Source: Chitinophagaceae bacterium (GTDB lineage: Bacteria > Bacteroidota > Bacteroidia > Chitinophagales > Chitinophagaceae). Taken from it: a stretch of 40,651 bases of DNA. Made by a program: the position numbers and the translations under genes. The stretch covers positions 1-40,651 of the forward strand of contig CANCVE010000029.1 in assembly GCA_947381435.1 (NCBI GenBank). Reading direction: 5' to 3'. Within the stretch, counting starts at the first letter, position 1. Each line of letters starts with the position of its first letter. Shown here in pieces: positions 1 to 8,855 of the stretch. The notes under the pieces are model-generated. The model saw nothing but the letters and a program-made list of their open reading frames with translations, was not told the origin of the DNA and ran no database searches.

Positions 1-91
1 TTGTTAGCTTTTGATAGGTATCCCTGTCAGAAGTATTGCGCTGTAATTCCTTGAGTAACGAAAGCTCTGATTCGCTGAATTGTAATGTCAT
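1..91 (-). CDS. Transposase-like protein, N-terminus only (cut by window edge)
   Basis: A minus-strand reading frame starts with ATG at 91 and stays open to the window edge, giving about 30 residues that begin MTLQFSESELSLLKEL and continue with QRNTSDRDTYQKLT. The pattern of a helix, a 'L..LKEL.R...DRD.Y.KL' segment and then presumably a helix-turn-helix resembles the first helix of the DNA-binding domain of IS630-type transposases and related HTH proteins. The family assignment rests on this short motif alone, and the catalytic DDE part lies outside the window. It could also be a stand-alone HTH regulator. Confidence 0.4.
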   Translation of the reverse strand, partial: MTLQFSESELSLLKELQRNTSDRDTYQKLT

Positions 92-524
92 CTATAGAAT
101 AACGAATATTTTAGCCATTTAGTGTGCAAAACTAAATCAGATTAGTATATATACATCCAATCTACAATGGTTGCTTTTGCAAAATAAATGCCATCCCTAT
201 TCAATGCTCATTCTTGCTTTTTATTAAGCAAAGTACAGTAATACTTTTTTCAATTGGCTTAGTAACAATAAAGCACATGACAGAGTAATGCGCTAGCACT
301 CTGAAACAGTTCCGCCTGCAAAATGTAAATAGACTACGAAAAAAGAGTTAGTAGATGATTATATACAAAAGCTAAAAGGTTATGGCATGAAAGATTTTAA
401 ACTAAATGAAATAGAAGGACAATTGTTTAATAGATATGTTCTTTAAACCTCGAATACCGCATTATACCACACTCCTATCAACAATTACACACCTTTTGCG
501 TTTTACTCCTACACAAAATAGAAT
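92..524. other. Gene-poor stretch before the photolyase gene
   Basis: This 433-bp gap lies between the transposase-like gene and the photolyase gene, which diverge from it. No full-length gene is visible. The only coding-like piece is the short remnant at 333-446. The rest is AT-rich, and I could not pick out a convincing promoter or terminal inverted repeats of an insertion sequence. Confidence 0.5.
333..446 (+). pseudogene. Possible C-terminal remnant of an unknown gene
   Basis: A short frame with no stop for 37 codons ends at the TAA at 444-446. It reads TTKKELVDDYIQKLKGYGMK followed by DFKLNEIEGQLFNRYVL. The charged, helical composition looks like real protein. There is an in-frame stop just upstream at 330-332, and the only internal ATG (387) would leave 19 residues. 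It could be the tail of a gene broken by the neighbouring mobile element, or chance. Confidence 0.2.
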
Positions 525-1829
525 ATGGATTCAGTAAATATCATTTGGTTTAGAAGAGACTTACGTTTGGCCGATAATGCAGCATTGTATCATGCACTGA
601 AAAGCGATAATGCCGTGCTTCCTATGTTTATTTTTGATAGAAACATCTTGGACAAACTGGAGGATAAGGCAGATAGAAGGGTGGAGTTTATTCATGCGGC
701 ATTGAAAGAAATGCAACATCAATTAACCGAAATGGGTAGTAGTCTCACTGTATTATATACTACCCCGATTGATGCTTTTAAACAATTATTGGCTCAGTAT
801 TCCATAAATAAAGTTTTTACGAACCACGATTATGAGCAATATGCAATGGATAGGGATGCCCAAATTGCGAATCTATTGCAAGAACATGGGGCTAGCTTGC
901 ATACGTATAAAGATCAGGTAATTTTTGAAAAGGATGAGGTGACCAAGGATGACGGTAAGCCTTACACTGTTTTTACACCCTTTAGTAATAAGTGGAAAGC
1001 CGCCCTTAGGCCTTTTCATTTAAAGGCCTACCCTACCGAAAAGTATTTTAATAACTTCTATAAACAATCTGCACTACCTATTCCGACCTTGGAAAGTATG
1101 GGTTTTGTGGCTGTAGATAAACCCTTTCCGAGTAAAGAACTCAACCTTGCCTTGGTGAGTAAATACCAAGAACAGCGAAATTTTCCTGCCATTAAAGGCA
1201 CTTCACAATTGGGTGTGCATCTTAGGTTCGGCACGGTGAGTATTAGAGCAATTGGGCGGCAATGCCAAGACTTGAGTACTACGTTTTTGAATGAATTGAT
1301 TTGGCGGGATTTTTATCATGCCATTCTCTGGCATTTTCCACATTTGCGCCGTGGTGAAGCTTTTAAAAAAGAATATGCACTGATAGAATGGGAGAATAAT
1401 GAGACTTATTTTGAGAAATGGTGTGCAGGCAAAACGGGGTATCCGATAGTGGATGCTGGAATGCGCGAACTAAATGCTACCGGCTTCATGCACAACAGGG
1501 TTCGTATGATTGTGGCTTCTTTTCTTACTAAACATTTACTGATAGATTGGCGTTGGGGAGAACTATACTTTGCCCAAAAACTCCTAGACTTTGATTATGC
1601 TGCCAATAATGGCGGTTGGCAATGGGCGGCAGGATGTGGCTGTGATGCTGCACCCTACTTTAGGGTATTTAACCCAACACTTCAAACAGAAAAGTTTGAT
1701 AAGGACCTGAAATACATTCGGAAATGGGTGCCTGAGTTAGATAGCTTTCAATATCCGCAGCCAATAGTAACTCATGAGGTTGCTCGCAAGAAAGTACTTG
1801 AAGTTTATGCAAAAGCATTGAAGGGATAG
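525..1829 (+). CDS. phr: Cryptochrome/deoxyribodipyrimidine photolyase (class I type)
   Basis: This 434-residue FAD flavoprotein should use blue light to split cyclobutane pyrimidine dimers in DNA. The N-terminal antenna-binding Rossmann domain opens with IIWFRRDLRLADN (residues 6-18). The C-terminal FAD domain has ELIWRDFYHAILWHFPHL, GYPIVDAGMREL, HNRVRMIVASFLTKHLL and NNGGWQWAAGCGCDAAPYF, the signatures of class I CPD photolyases. The length fits the family. The ATG at 525 places the first strand at residue 4, as expected. It stands alone, with a gap of over 400 bp upstream and a convergent gene downstream. Cryptochrome-type photoreceptors share the fold, but the bacterial CPD-type motifs make repair the more likely role. 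Confidence 0.93.
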   Translation: MDSVNIIWFRRDLRLADNAALYHALKSDNAVLPMFIFDRNILDKLEDKADRRVEFIHAALKEMQHQLTEMGSSLTVLYTTPIDAFKQLLAQYSINKVFTNHDYEQYAMDRDAQIANLLQEHGASLHTYKDQVIFEKDEVTKDDGKPYTVFTPFSNKWKAALRPFHLKAYPTEKYFNNFYKQSALPIPTLESMGFVAVDKPFPSKELNLALVSKYQEQRNFPAIKGTSQLGVHLRFGTVSIRAIGRQCQDLSTTFLNELIWRDFYHAILWHFPHLRRGEAFKKEYALIEWENNETYFEKWCAGKTGYPIVDAGMRELNATGFMHNRVRMIVASFLTKHLLIDWRWGELYFAQKLLDFDYAANNGGWQWAAGCGCDAAPYFRVFNPTLQTEKFDKDLKYIRKWVPELDSFQYPQPIVTHEVARKKVLEVYAKALKG

Positions 1830-1877
1830 AGGAAGAGGAGAGATTGAAGAAGCCTTTAATATGGAGGATAATTTAAC

Positions 1878-1918
1878 CGCAGAGTTCGCCAAGTCTTTTA
1901 CGCAGAGAAGGCGCAGAG
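1878..1918. repeat. CGCAGAG-word intergenic repeat
   Basis: The 7-mer CGCAGAG occurs at 1878-1884, 1901-1907 and 1912-1918 within the short convergent gap between the photolyase and methyltransferase genes. Similar 'cgcagag...cgcagag' strings are scattered between genes in many bacterial genomes, as far as I recall. Only one copy of this type is seen in the window. Confidence 0.45.
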
Positions 1919-1985
1919 ATTTTATTCTATTTCTATAAGAAGTGCTTTTTGAGGAAGCAAAGACTGGAAGTTATACTCTCCACAA

Positions 1986-2030
1986 ACTCATAATTCATAT
2001 CTCAGAACTCATAACTAAATTACGCTTTGC
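1986..2030. repeat. Heptameric ACTCATA repeat running into a stop codon
   Basis: Five 7-bp words follow each other without gaps: ACTCATA, ATTCATA, TCTCAGA, ACTCATA, ACTAAAT (1986-2020). The run continues into the stop codon (complement of 2020-2022) and last codons of the minus-strand methyltransferase gene. The 45 bp from 1986 to 2030 match 30262-30306 at 39 of 45 positions, where the copy sits in the same place relative to a different minus-strand gene. Confidence 0.75.
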
Positions 2031-2919
2031 TCATTACATAAATAACAGAACTGCAAAGTTTGTTGTTGCTTGATGCTTTTAGGTTAGACATCAATCCATT
2101 CCAAACAGCTTTTACTAAGTTCTGCTTACCAGTTTTGTATTGTTCGCTTAGCATACTTACATAAAAGCTATCAAACCACATGGGCTTGTAAGCGTCTACC
2201 TTAAAGCCTTTTAGCGCAGCCAATTGTTTCATGCTTGCAGGAGAGAAATGGTATAAGTGGCGGGGAACATCATAAGCAGCCCAATGTTCGCCATAGTTAG
2301 CGGCATCAGTACTAGTGTAATTGGGAACAGCAATAATTAGTTTACCATTCTCTTTTAAAATAGAAAAATATTGTTCAAGATAACCATGTAGGTTGTGTAC
2401 GTGTTCTAGCACATGCCACATAGTTATTACATCGAAGGTATTGGGCTGTAGAGAAAACAAATCTTCAGGACTATTCAGAAACAAACCAAACTTATCTACC
2501 GCTACTTTTCTAGCAGTAGCATCGGGTTCTAATCCTGTCACTTTCCAACCTGCTTGTTGCATGGTATTGGCAAAAGCACCTGTGCCTGCACCAACATCTA
2601 ACAGATTGCCATTAGATAGTTTGGTAGCATCTACTATCAAGTCTTTCTTTTGACCTAAAGTAATATTTCGTACTCGGTGGTACAGTTTATTGATGAGCCC
2701 TTCCTGTGTATCTGAGTGAGAAACGTAGCTAGTAGATTGGTAATATGGACCAATATTGGCTTCGTCGGGAACATGCTGCGTAAAGCGAAGGGTACAATTG
2801 CTGCACTCCCATATTTCAAAATAATTATTACTTACTGTATAATCTTTTGCCTTTAACTGAGGGGCTATTTGAGAACTATTGCAGCAAGGACATTGCTGAT
2901 AGGTAATTGTAGATGCCAT
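2020..2919 (-). CDS. Class I SAM-dependent methyltransferase with N-terminal zinc-ribbon-like motif
   Basis: The 299-residue protein begins with a cysteine cluster (C10, C12, C13, then C39 and C42 in ECSNC) that looks like a zinc ribbon. A Rossmann methyltransferase core follows: LLDVGAGTGAFANTM is the SAM-binding motif I, VTGLEPD the motif II acid, and FDVITMWHVLEHVHN motif IV. This layout is common in Bacteroidota methyltransferases near surface-polysaccharide or lipid genes; the substrate cannot be read from the sequence. It is the last gene of a minus-strand run, 18 bp after the small membrane protein. Its final codons and stop lie inside a heptameric repeat that also overlaps the end of the ydcF-like gene at 30296. 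Confidence 0.8.
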   Translation of the reverse strand: MASTITYQQCPCCNSSQIAPQLKAKDYTVSNNYFEIWECSNCTLRFTQHVPDEANIGPYYQSTSYVSHSDTQEGLINKLYHRVRNITLGQKKDLIVDATKLSNGNLLDVGAGTGAFANTMQQAGWKVTGLEPDATARKVAVDKFGLFLNSPEDLFSLQPNTFDVITMWHVLEHVHNLHGYLEQYFSILKENGKLIIAVPNYTSTDAANYGEHWAAYDVPRHLYHFSPASMKQLAALKGFKVDAYKPMWFDSFYVSMLSEQYKTGKQNLVKAVWNGLMSNLKASSNNKLCSSVIYVMSKA

Positions 2920-2937
2920 TAAAATGAATGTAACAGA

Positions 2938-3126
2938 TTAAATATAATAGTATAAAAGAGATCCCATGGTAAGTAGGGAAAGGAAAATAGTATAAAGAAA
3001 CAAACGATTTTTATTCTTTGAATTAAAAAAACTCATTCTTGAAGCGATCACATCTATTGCAAGAATAAGTACAAAGATGGAAGCTACAGCTTTGACAAGT
3101 ACCAAAAATAGTTTCAAATTAAACAT
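2938..3126 (-). CDS. Small two-helix membrane protein
   Basis: A 62-residue hydrophobic protein that I do not recognise as a named family. The start at 3126 (MFNLKLFLVLVKAV) leaves one base after the stop of the preceding gene; an upstream ATG at 3159 would overlap that gene by 32 bp and is less likely. Two membrane segments are visible, about residues 3-25 and 42-62, joined by a short basic loop containing FNSKNKNR. The C-terminus, LLTMGSLLYYYI, is strikingly like that of the neighbouring gene (LMGVGALLYYYI), also at DNA level. It is probably co-transcribed with its neighbours, and a role as a membrane partner of the preceding protein is an inference. Confidence 0.65.
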   Translation of the reverse strand: MFNLKLFLVLVKAVASIFVLILAIDVIASRMSFFNSKNKNRLFLYTIFLSLLTMGSLLYYYI

Positions 3127-3127
3127 A

Positions 3128-3715
3128 CTAAATATAATAATATAGCAAAGCGCCAACACCCATTAGGGCAAGAATAAGTGCATAAACCCACCAATAATCC
3201 TCTTCTTTGTGCTTGATAATCATTTCTAGCTTATCCTCTTCTGTTTCTTCGGTTAGAATTAAGTTTTCGCCAGTGCTGTATAGTTCAACAAGGTTTGCCC
3301 TTGAATCGTTCGTATTGTTTAGTTTGATATCGGCGGAAGGAACAAGGGTTGCACCTGTGTCTGCAATGAACATCAATTCATCATCATAACCCTTTTGTAG
3401 CTTGCCAATGCCTGGCAATTCAACCGCTTTATTGCTATCTAAGTTGCTCTTTATGGCGGCAGTAAACTCTTGAAACTTTCTTGCTACCTGCCACTCTTCC
3501 ACTTGCATTTCTCTTCCTAAATAAATAAAAAGACTCTTATCTACTGCATCAGAATTACTTTTTGTAAAGACAATTTTAGACTGAGGAGCACGTAATAGTC
3601 CTTTAACAAAATCGAGGGAAGCTGGTATCTCTTGTAGGGAAAAAGAACCTAAGCCAGGAATGCCTACTTTTTTGTTTACAAGAAAATATTTATACAAGAA
3701 TGGGTACATAAACAA
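3128..3715 (-). CDS. Membrane-anchored protein with two HU/CCDC81-like repeats
   Basis: A 195-residue protein with two similar modules, each marked by a glycine turn: VGIPGLGSFSLQ at residues 18-28 and VELPGIGKLQKG at 98-109. Each turn is followed or preceded by helices. This is the pattern of the paired HU-like (CCDC81-type) domains seen in Bacteroidota envelope proteins that often also carry a SPOR domain. Here the C-terminus is instead an acidic linker (TEETEEDK, about 155-162) and one membrane helix (about 175-195). The start is 3 bp after the stop of the barrel gene, so translation is probably coupled. MFMYPFLYKYF could also begin at the second ATG (3709). The domain call is from motif spacing only. 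Confidence 0.55.
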   Translation of the reverse strand: MFMYPFLYKYFLVNKKVGIPGLGSFSLQEIPASLDFVKGLLRAPQSKIVFTKSNSDAVDKSLFIYLGREMQVEEWQVARKFQEFTAAIKSNLDSNKAVELPGIGKLQKGYDDELMFIADTGATLVPSADIKLNNTNDSRANLVELYSTGENLILTEETEEDKLEMIIKHKEEDYWWVYALILALMGVGALLYYYI

Positions 3716-3718
3716 CTA

Positions 3719-5596
3719 TTATCTGAACGAATATACAACTCCTGCCAATAACTGGAAACCTAACACTTGATATTGGTTCCAACGTTGGTAGTGATTGTTT
3801 AAAAAATTATTAAATTGAATCCAAGCGTCTAGCTTTTTCATTACCGGAAACTCAGCCCCCAAATTGGCATCGAAAGCAGGCGTCAACTTGCTACTTTGCT
3901 TTGCTTGATTGCGGTAATAGCTTCCATCAAAAAAGAATAAATCGCTCTTTAGGGTAAGGTCATTCAATACCTTCCAGTGCAAAGTACTGTAAATTTCTAA
4001 TGGCAATAACCCATAAGCCTTATTATTCACACTAAGTTTTGTAAACTGTGTATAAGTGGCACCCGCTAAAATGGATAGCTTTTCTTGATTGGAGTAGCTA
4101 ATTTCTGCCTTCAATCGCAAAGCTTGTATAGAAGGTTCATTCAATACCAAGAAATTCTGGTTACTACCAGCAATAGTGTCATTTACAAACAAGGCGGTGT
4201 TGTCCATATTTAAGAACGAAAGTTTTGCATTAGCCGTAATATGATTACTAATGCTACCCTTTGCCCCAACATAACCTTCATTTATTTTTGTATTGAACAA
4301 TGAACTTACGGGTATGATGTATGGATTTGTTTCTGACAAACTCCTATAATTGTTCTTTTGGAAATATCCAATCCATCCAGCACTAACTAGAAGCTTCTTA
4401 TAAGCAATATTTTTTTCGGCAGTGAAGTTTGGTAAGAGAACAAACTTTCCATTATCCCAAGCAGGAACTAATCCTATGGTAGCCTTAAAGTTTGGCGTAG
4501 TAAAACGAATGGATGCATTGAAACTATAAATATTGTTATCGATAGAAACAGTATCCTTAAATTGTTTATTGGAGTAGTGCGTAATATCTGCCGTAGGAAT
4601 TAGATCTAAAATAAATAATCTACTAAAAGCCTTACTAACAGGAGCTTTAAGTACGATGTTAGTCTCTTTAGTGGCACTTGTATTGAAATAAGCATTAAAA
4701 TCTAACTGCGGATGATAAGTTATACCATAAGCTGTGGGCATTTTATTGGCGAATCCAACAGAAAAACCAAGTGCGTTAAACTTATTGCGTAAAGTGTCGC
4801 CATTTACTTTTAATGAATCTGGCTTGAAGCCATACCTATATACACTATTGTTATTCCAATAAACTTTTGAGGTAATTTCTTGGTTCTTTTTTGTGGTAAA
4901 TATGCCCAACAAGTCAATACCCATCCTTTTGTAATCTTGCAAAGGCAAACTACCCTTAGCAGACTGATACTTGGCATGTGCTGTAATCATTGTTTTCTTT
5001 CCATCACCAAAGGAGGCTCCCGCTTCTAGATAAGGCGAAGAATTGTTGCCATAACCTGCTTTAACATACTGGTTTTGTTCCCAAGTAAAAGCAGAATCAG
5101 CTGCCAAAGCCAATGGCTTTATAGGCACGGGCTGATAGGAGAAGAATAGGTTTTGCGAAGGGATATTATAGGTAAGCTGCAACTTAGTAGTATCTAACAA
5201 AGGCGTTGCCGCAGTGAAATTTATCTTAGAAGCATTCCTCAAAGAAGGCTTAAAAGAGGATGTGATGATAACCTCTTTTGCTGTACTCAGGGTATCGTCA
5301 ATGGAAGTGGTATCTTTTATTATCGTCATTTCAGTAACATTAATAGTCTCTTTCTTTTTCGGAGAAAGATCTATTGGGGCTACTTTCGATTCTGCCAATG
5401 GTACCGCAGGCGTTCCTTGTCTTGTTGCAGCACCCGACCCTCGTTTACCCTTTTTTGAAGAAGCCGTTTGCTTTTTGGCAGGCTTAGAGGTAGTTGCTTT
5501 TTTCTTTTTCTTATGAGAATGTTGTGCATTCAATGCTGTTACCGACAGCGTCAGTAGCAATGTAAACAACAGTATATTTTTTAAATAGTGCATCAT
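3719..5596 (-). CDS. Outer-membrane beta-barrel protein (TonB-receptor-like)
   Basis: The 625-residue precursor has a signal peptide (MMHYLKNILLFTLLLTLSV, cleavage near ALNAQ), then a strongly basic linker (HSHKKKKKATTSKPAKK and KKGKRGSG, residues 26-55). After this comes a long stretch of alternating hydrophobic strands with aromatic girdles that ends in VYSFR, a typical terminal barrel strand with aromatic residues. No clear TonB plug motif was seen, so the TonB relation is uncertain. It starts 12 bp after the TPR gene and stops 3 bp before the HU-like gene. This TPR-plus-barrel pair suggests one envelope complex. MMHYL offers two adjacent ATG starts. Confidence 0.7.
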   Translation of the reverse strand: MMHYLKNILLFTLLLTLSVTALNAQHSHKKKKKATTSKPAKKQTASSKKGKRGSGAATRQGTPAVPLAESKVAPIDLSPKKKETINVTEMTIIKDTTSIDDTLSTAKEVIITSSFKPSLRNASKINFTAATPLLDTTKLQLTYNIPSQNLFFSYQPVPIKPLALAADSAFTWEQNQYVKAGYGNNSSPYLEAGASFGDGKKTMITAHAKYQSAKGSLPLQDYKRMGIDLLGIFTTKKNQEITSKVYWNNNSVYRYGFKPDSLKVNGDTLRNKFNALGFSVGFANKMPTAYGITYHPQLDFNAYFNTSATKETNIVLKAPVSKAFSRLFILDLIPTADITHYSNKQFKDTVSIDNNIYSFNASIRFTTPNFKATIGLVPAWDNGKFVLLPNFTAEKNIAYKKLLVSAGWIGYFQKNNYRSLSETNPYIIPVSSLFNTKINEGYVGAKGSISNHITANAKLSFLNMDNTALFVNDTIAGSNQNFLVLNEPSIQALRLKAEISYSNQEKLSILAGATYTQFTKLSVNNKAYGLLPLEIYSTLHWKVLNDLTLKSDLFFFDGSYYRNQAKQSSKLTPAFDANLGAEFPVMKKLDAWIQFNNFLNNHYQRWNQYQVLGFQLLAGVVYSFR

Positions 5597-5608
5597 TGTA
5601 TGTATTCT

Positions 5609-8600
5609 TTATTGTGGGGTTTCTACTTTATTAGTTTTGTTTTTCTCTTCAATTACTTTGGCTAATTTATCTACTGCTTCTTTTTTCAAATCGGCAATGG
5701 CGCTATTCTCCGAAACACTTTTAAAGGTAGCTTCTGCATTGAACAAGTCTTTTTGTTTAAAATATAAATCACCCAGTAAAATATAACTTTTAGTAACCCA
5801 ATAATCATAAGACCCATTGTCTTTTATGACTTGAAACGCCGCTTTCTCTACTAGGTCGTACTTCTCTTGCAAAAACAATATTTCTGCAAGCCTATACTGA
5901 GACTCTGCACCATATTCACTTTTACCCAATGCTATAACAGCCTTGAAAGCAGTGGTGGCTTCATCTAGTTTATTATCTGCCTGATAGCTTTTTGCAACAA
6001 CCATATTGGCCATCATCTTATCGTCGGTCTGTGTGCCGGTTTGTGCTAGCAAATCTTTGGCATTGTCTGTTGCATCCTTAAATTGTTGTAAATGATATTG
6101 GCAACGCAACAACCCACGCATTGCTTCTAGCTTGTTCTCTTGCAGATTGGTTAATCCTTTCAGTTGAATAAAATACTTCTCTGCATTTGTATAATCTTTC
6201 AGGTTAAAGAAATAAATCCTAGCACTTTGCAAGGCACTTCTTTCGGCATATTTGTTCGGCGCCTTTGCAGCAACTGCATTATAATAAGGCAATGCGGCAT
6301 TTACATCTTTTGCAGTAATGTATAGTTCGGCAGAGAAATAGTTAGCCTCAATAGCATACTTACCATTAGGATATTGCTTTATATAACTAGCAAAACCAGC
6401 CTTCGCATTATCAAATTCTTTTGCCTCATACTTTATAGACGCCGCACGATAAGTTAATGAATCAGCTTCTGAAACACTTACCATCTTACCATTTTCTTGC
6501 ATAAAGCTGATAAACTCATTCGGCTTTTGGTTATTAATAAATATGGTGCGGATATATTCTATGGCCTCATCACTCTCTTGTGTGTTAGGATAGTTTTTAA
6601 CCAACTTTGTAAAGTTGGTTAGTGCCTCGTCGCTTTTCTCTGTATTAAAATACGAAACCCCTGTTTTCAGCAACGCTTTTGGCCATAGTGATGAAGCTTG
6701 CTTATTGGCCAATATTTGTTGTAAAGGCGTAATGGCATCATTGTATTTCTCCTCGGCCAAGAAACTATTTGCTATTTCCAAGTTAGCATCTGCGGCTAAG
6801 GTAGAACTAGGATATTGTAACAACAAGCTCTGCATTAACGCTAGCTTGTCCTTGTTTTTGTTTACAGCCCCAGCAATAACCGCCTTTTGATACAATGCAT
6901 AATCGGCCGTTTTTAGCTGATGAACAATGATATCGTCATAAATTTTCACTGCTGGTTTGTATTGCTTTAGCATGTAGTAGCAATCGGCGTTGCGTATGTA
7001 AGCATCTTGTTGCAAAGGGGTAGCATCATACTTTAATACATTTGCTACTTCTGCAAATTGTTTTTGAGCCGAGCGGTAATCTTCCTTTTTCAGGTAGCAA
7101 TAACCTAGACTATAATGCGCATTGGTAGCATTAATTTCTCCGTTGGTTAATGGGTTTACTAAATAATTAGAAAAAAAACCTACTCCATCATCCAATACAC
7201 CAGACCTGTAGGCAATTTCCCCCTTCCAGAAATAAGTGAAGGAAAGTAACTTACTATTATGGGGCGCCTTTATCAATCGGGTTAATAGTTTATTAGCTTC
7301 CTCTAGTTGTTGATCATTAATTAGTTCTACTGCTCGGCCATACAATATTTTAGGATATATTTTCTTCACCATATCGCTCTGAGCTTTAAGGCTTTCAAAT
7401 ATGGATAATGCATCCTTGTAGTTACTTGTATTTGCCAATACTCCCACAAGCAATTCCTTTGCCTCCTGGTTATTTTTACTGTTTGGATAGTCTACTATAA
7501 ACTGCTTTAGTTCGGTTAAAGCCACATCCATGTAGCCTAATTCGTACGAAAGCTTAGCATAACTAAAAGAGGATATTTCTTTCTGAATAGCATTACTATT
7601 ATTGCTAGAACAGAACAGGAAGGCATTACGCGCATTTTCTTTTTGGCCTGTTTTAAGGTAAGCATCAGCCAATAAATACATACTGTTTTGTGCCAAAGAA
7701 TCTTCCTTACCACCCAATTGTTTAAAGCCTTCAATACTCTTATCCCAGTTCCCTGCTTCGTAATAGCAGTAACTCAACTCGTATAAATCTTCTCTATTTA
7801 CCTTTTCCGACCTTGTAATGTACTGCTCCAAGTAAGGTAATGCCGATTTAAACTCCCTCTTGTCAAAATATAGTTTACCAGCCAATTGCCTCAATTGCAA
7901 GTCGTAAAACTGATTGTCTTTCTTCAATATATCCTCCGTATACTTTAACGACTGTTCTCTTTCGTTCATGAAATAATAAATCTCAGCTATATAAAAAGGA
8001 ACAACTGTAGTATAAGCAGGGCTTGTTTCGGCTATTTTAAAGGCAGCTAATGCACCTTTGAAATTCTTTTCGCCAAAGGCAATGAACCCATAGTAATAGT
8101 TTGCATCTATATAGTTAGAGTCGGTAGGAATCTGCCTGATAGCATCAAATAAAGGCTTGGCTTCCTGAAATTGTTTCAAAGAAAAGTAACTGTATGCCTT
8201 ATGAAACTTCATTTCGCCAATGTCTGCGTTACTCAAGTTGGTAATGCCAGCCTTACCATAATAGGTAATGGCATCCGTATAATTTTTATTTCGGAAGTAA
8301 TATTCTCCCAATTCGTACGAAAGTCTTTGCACCAAAGGAACATCCTGTTGCAGCTCTATAAATGCTGCCGCTTTATTCTTTACGGAAGAGTCGTTTAGCT
8401 TTAATCCACAAGAAAGAAAATAGTACTTACTCTCTGTTGCAACCGTGGATGGATAATTACTTTTATCAATCCCATTACTATTAATAGTCTTGAAGATTGG
8501 GTAGGCCAAGCTGTATTCTTCTTTCGAAAAATATTCTTTAGCTAGCTTGTATTCTCCATCAATATCATTGGTTATCTGCGTGTATTGCGCAAAAGAGGGT

Positions 8601-8653
8601 GTGCAAAACAGTGAAACAATTAAAATAAAACTTGCTATTATTCGGGGATACAT
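5609..8653 (-). CDS. Large periplasmic tetratricopeptide-repeat protein
   Basis: The 1014-residue protein has a signal peptide (MYPRIIASFILIVSLFCT, cleavage near PSFAQ) and then TPR units through most of its length. Examples are ALPYLEQYITRSEK, DALSIFESLKAQ, DAITPLQQILANK and EALTNFTKLVKNYPNTQESD. The last part (YDYWVTKSYILLGDLYFKQK) resembles the outer-membrane TPR modules of Bacteroidota. TPR arrays bind protein partners, and the neighbouring barrel gene is the obvious candidate. It is the first gene of the five-gene minus-strand run that ends at 2020. The start at 8653 is supported by the signal peptide. The partner and process are unknown. Confidence 0.85.
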   Translation of the reverse strand: MYPRIIASFILIVSLFCTPSFAQYTQITNDIDGEYKLAKEYFSKEEYSLAYPIFKTINSNGIDKSNYPSTVATESKYYFLSCGLKLNDSSVKNKAAAFIELQQDVPLVQRLSYELGEYYFRNKNYTDAITYYGKAGITNLSNADIGEMKFHKAYSYFSLKQFQEAKPLFDAIRQIPTDSNYIDANYYYGFIAFGEKNFKGALAAFKIAETSPAYTTVVPFYIAEIYYFMNEREQSLKYTEDILKKDNQFYDLQLRQLAGKLYFDKREFKSALPYLEQYITRSEKVNREDLYELSYCYYEAGNWDKSIEGFKQLGGKEDSLAQNSMYLLADAYLKTGQKENARNAFLFCSSNNSNAIQKEISSFSYAKLSYELGYMDVALTELKQFIVDYPNSKNNQEAKELLVGVLANTSNYKDALSIFESLKAQSDMVKKIYPKILYGRAVELINDQQLEEANKLLTRLIKAPHNSKLLSFTYFWKGEIAYRSGVLDDGVGFFSNYLVNPLTNGEINATNAHYSLGYCYLKKEDYRSAQKQFAEVANVLKYDATPLQQDAYIRNADCYYMLKQYKPAVKIYDDIIVHQLKTADYALYQKAVIAGAVNKNKDKLALMQSLLLQYPSSTLAADANLEIANSFLAEEKYNDAITPLQQILANKQASSLWPKALLKTGVSYFNTEKSDEALTNFTKLVKNYPNTQESDEAIEYIRTIFINNQKPNEFISFMQENGKMVSVSEADSLTYRAASIKYEAKEFDNAKAGFASYIKQYPNGKYAIEANYFSAELYITAKDVNAALPYYNAVAAKAPNKYAERSALQSARIYFFNLKDYTNAEKYFIQLKGLTNLQENKLEAMRGLLRCQYHLQQFKDATDNAKDLLAQTGTQTDDKMMANMVVAKSYQADNKLDEATTAFKAVIALGKSEYGAESQYRLAEILFLQEKYDLVEKAAFQVIKDNGSYDYWVTKSYILLGDLYFKQKDLFNAEATFKSVSENSAIADLKKEAVDKLAKVIEEKNKTNKVETPQ

Positions 8654-8855
8654 ATTTTTAATTAAACCTTGTGTAATAAATATTTTGCCAATGAAAGACT
8701 TAATCTTACAGGCTTAGATTAATAAGAGAACGAAATATGAAATGAAATATTGTTCAATGCTGTCAGTATTAACATTCAATATTGTTTTTAATAAAAGCAA
8801 TTCGAAAACTAAGAATTACATTAACACCTCGCTTATTTCTTCTCCTAAATCTTCG

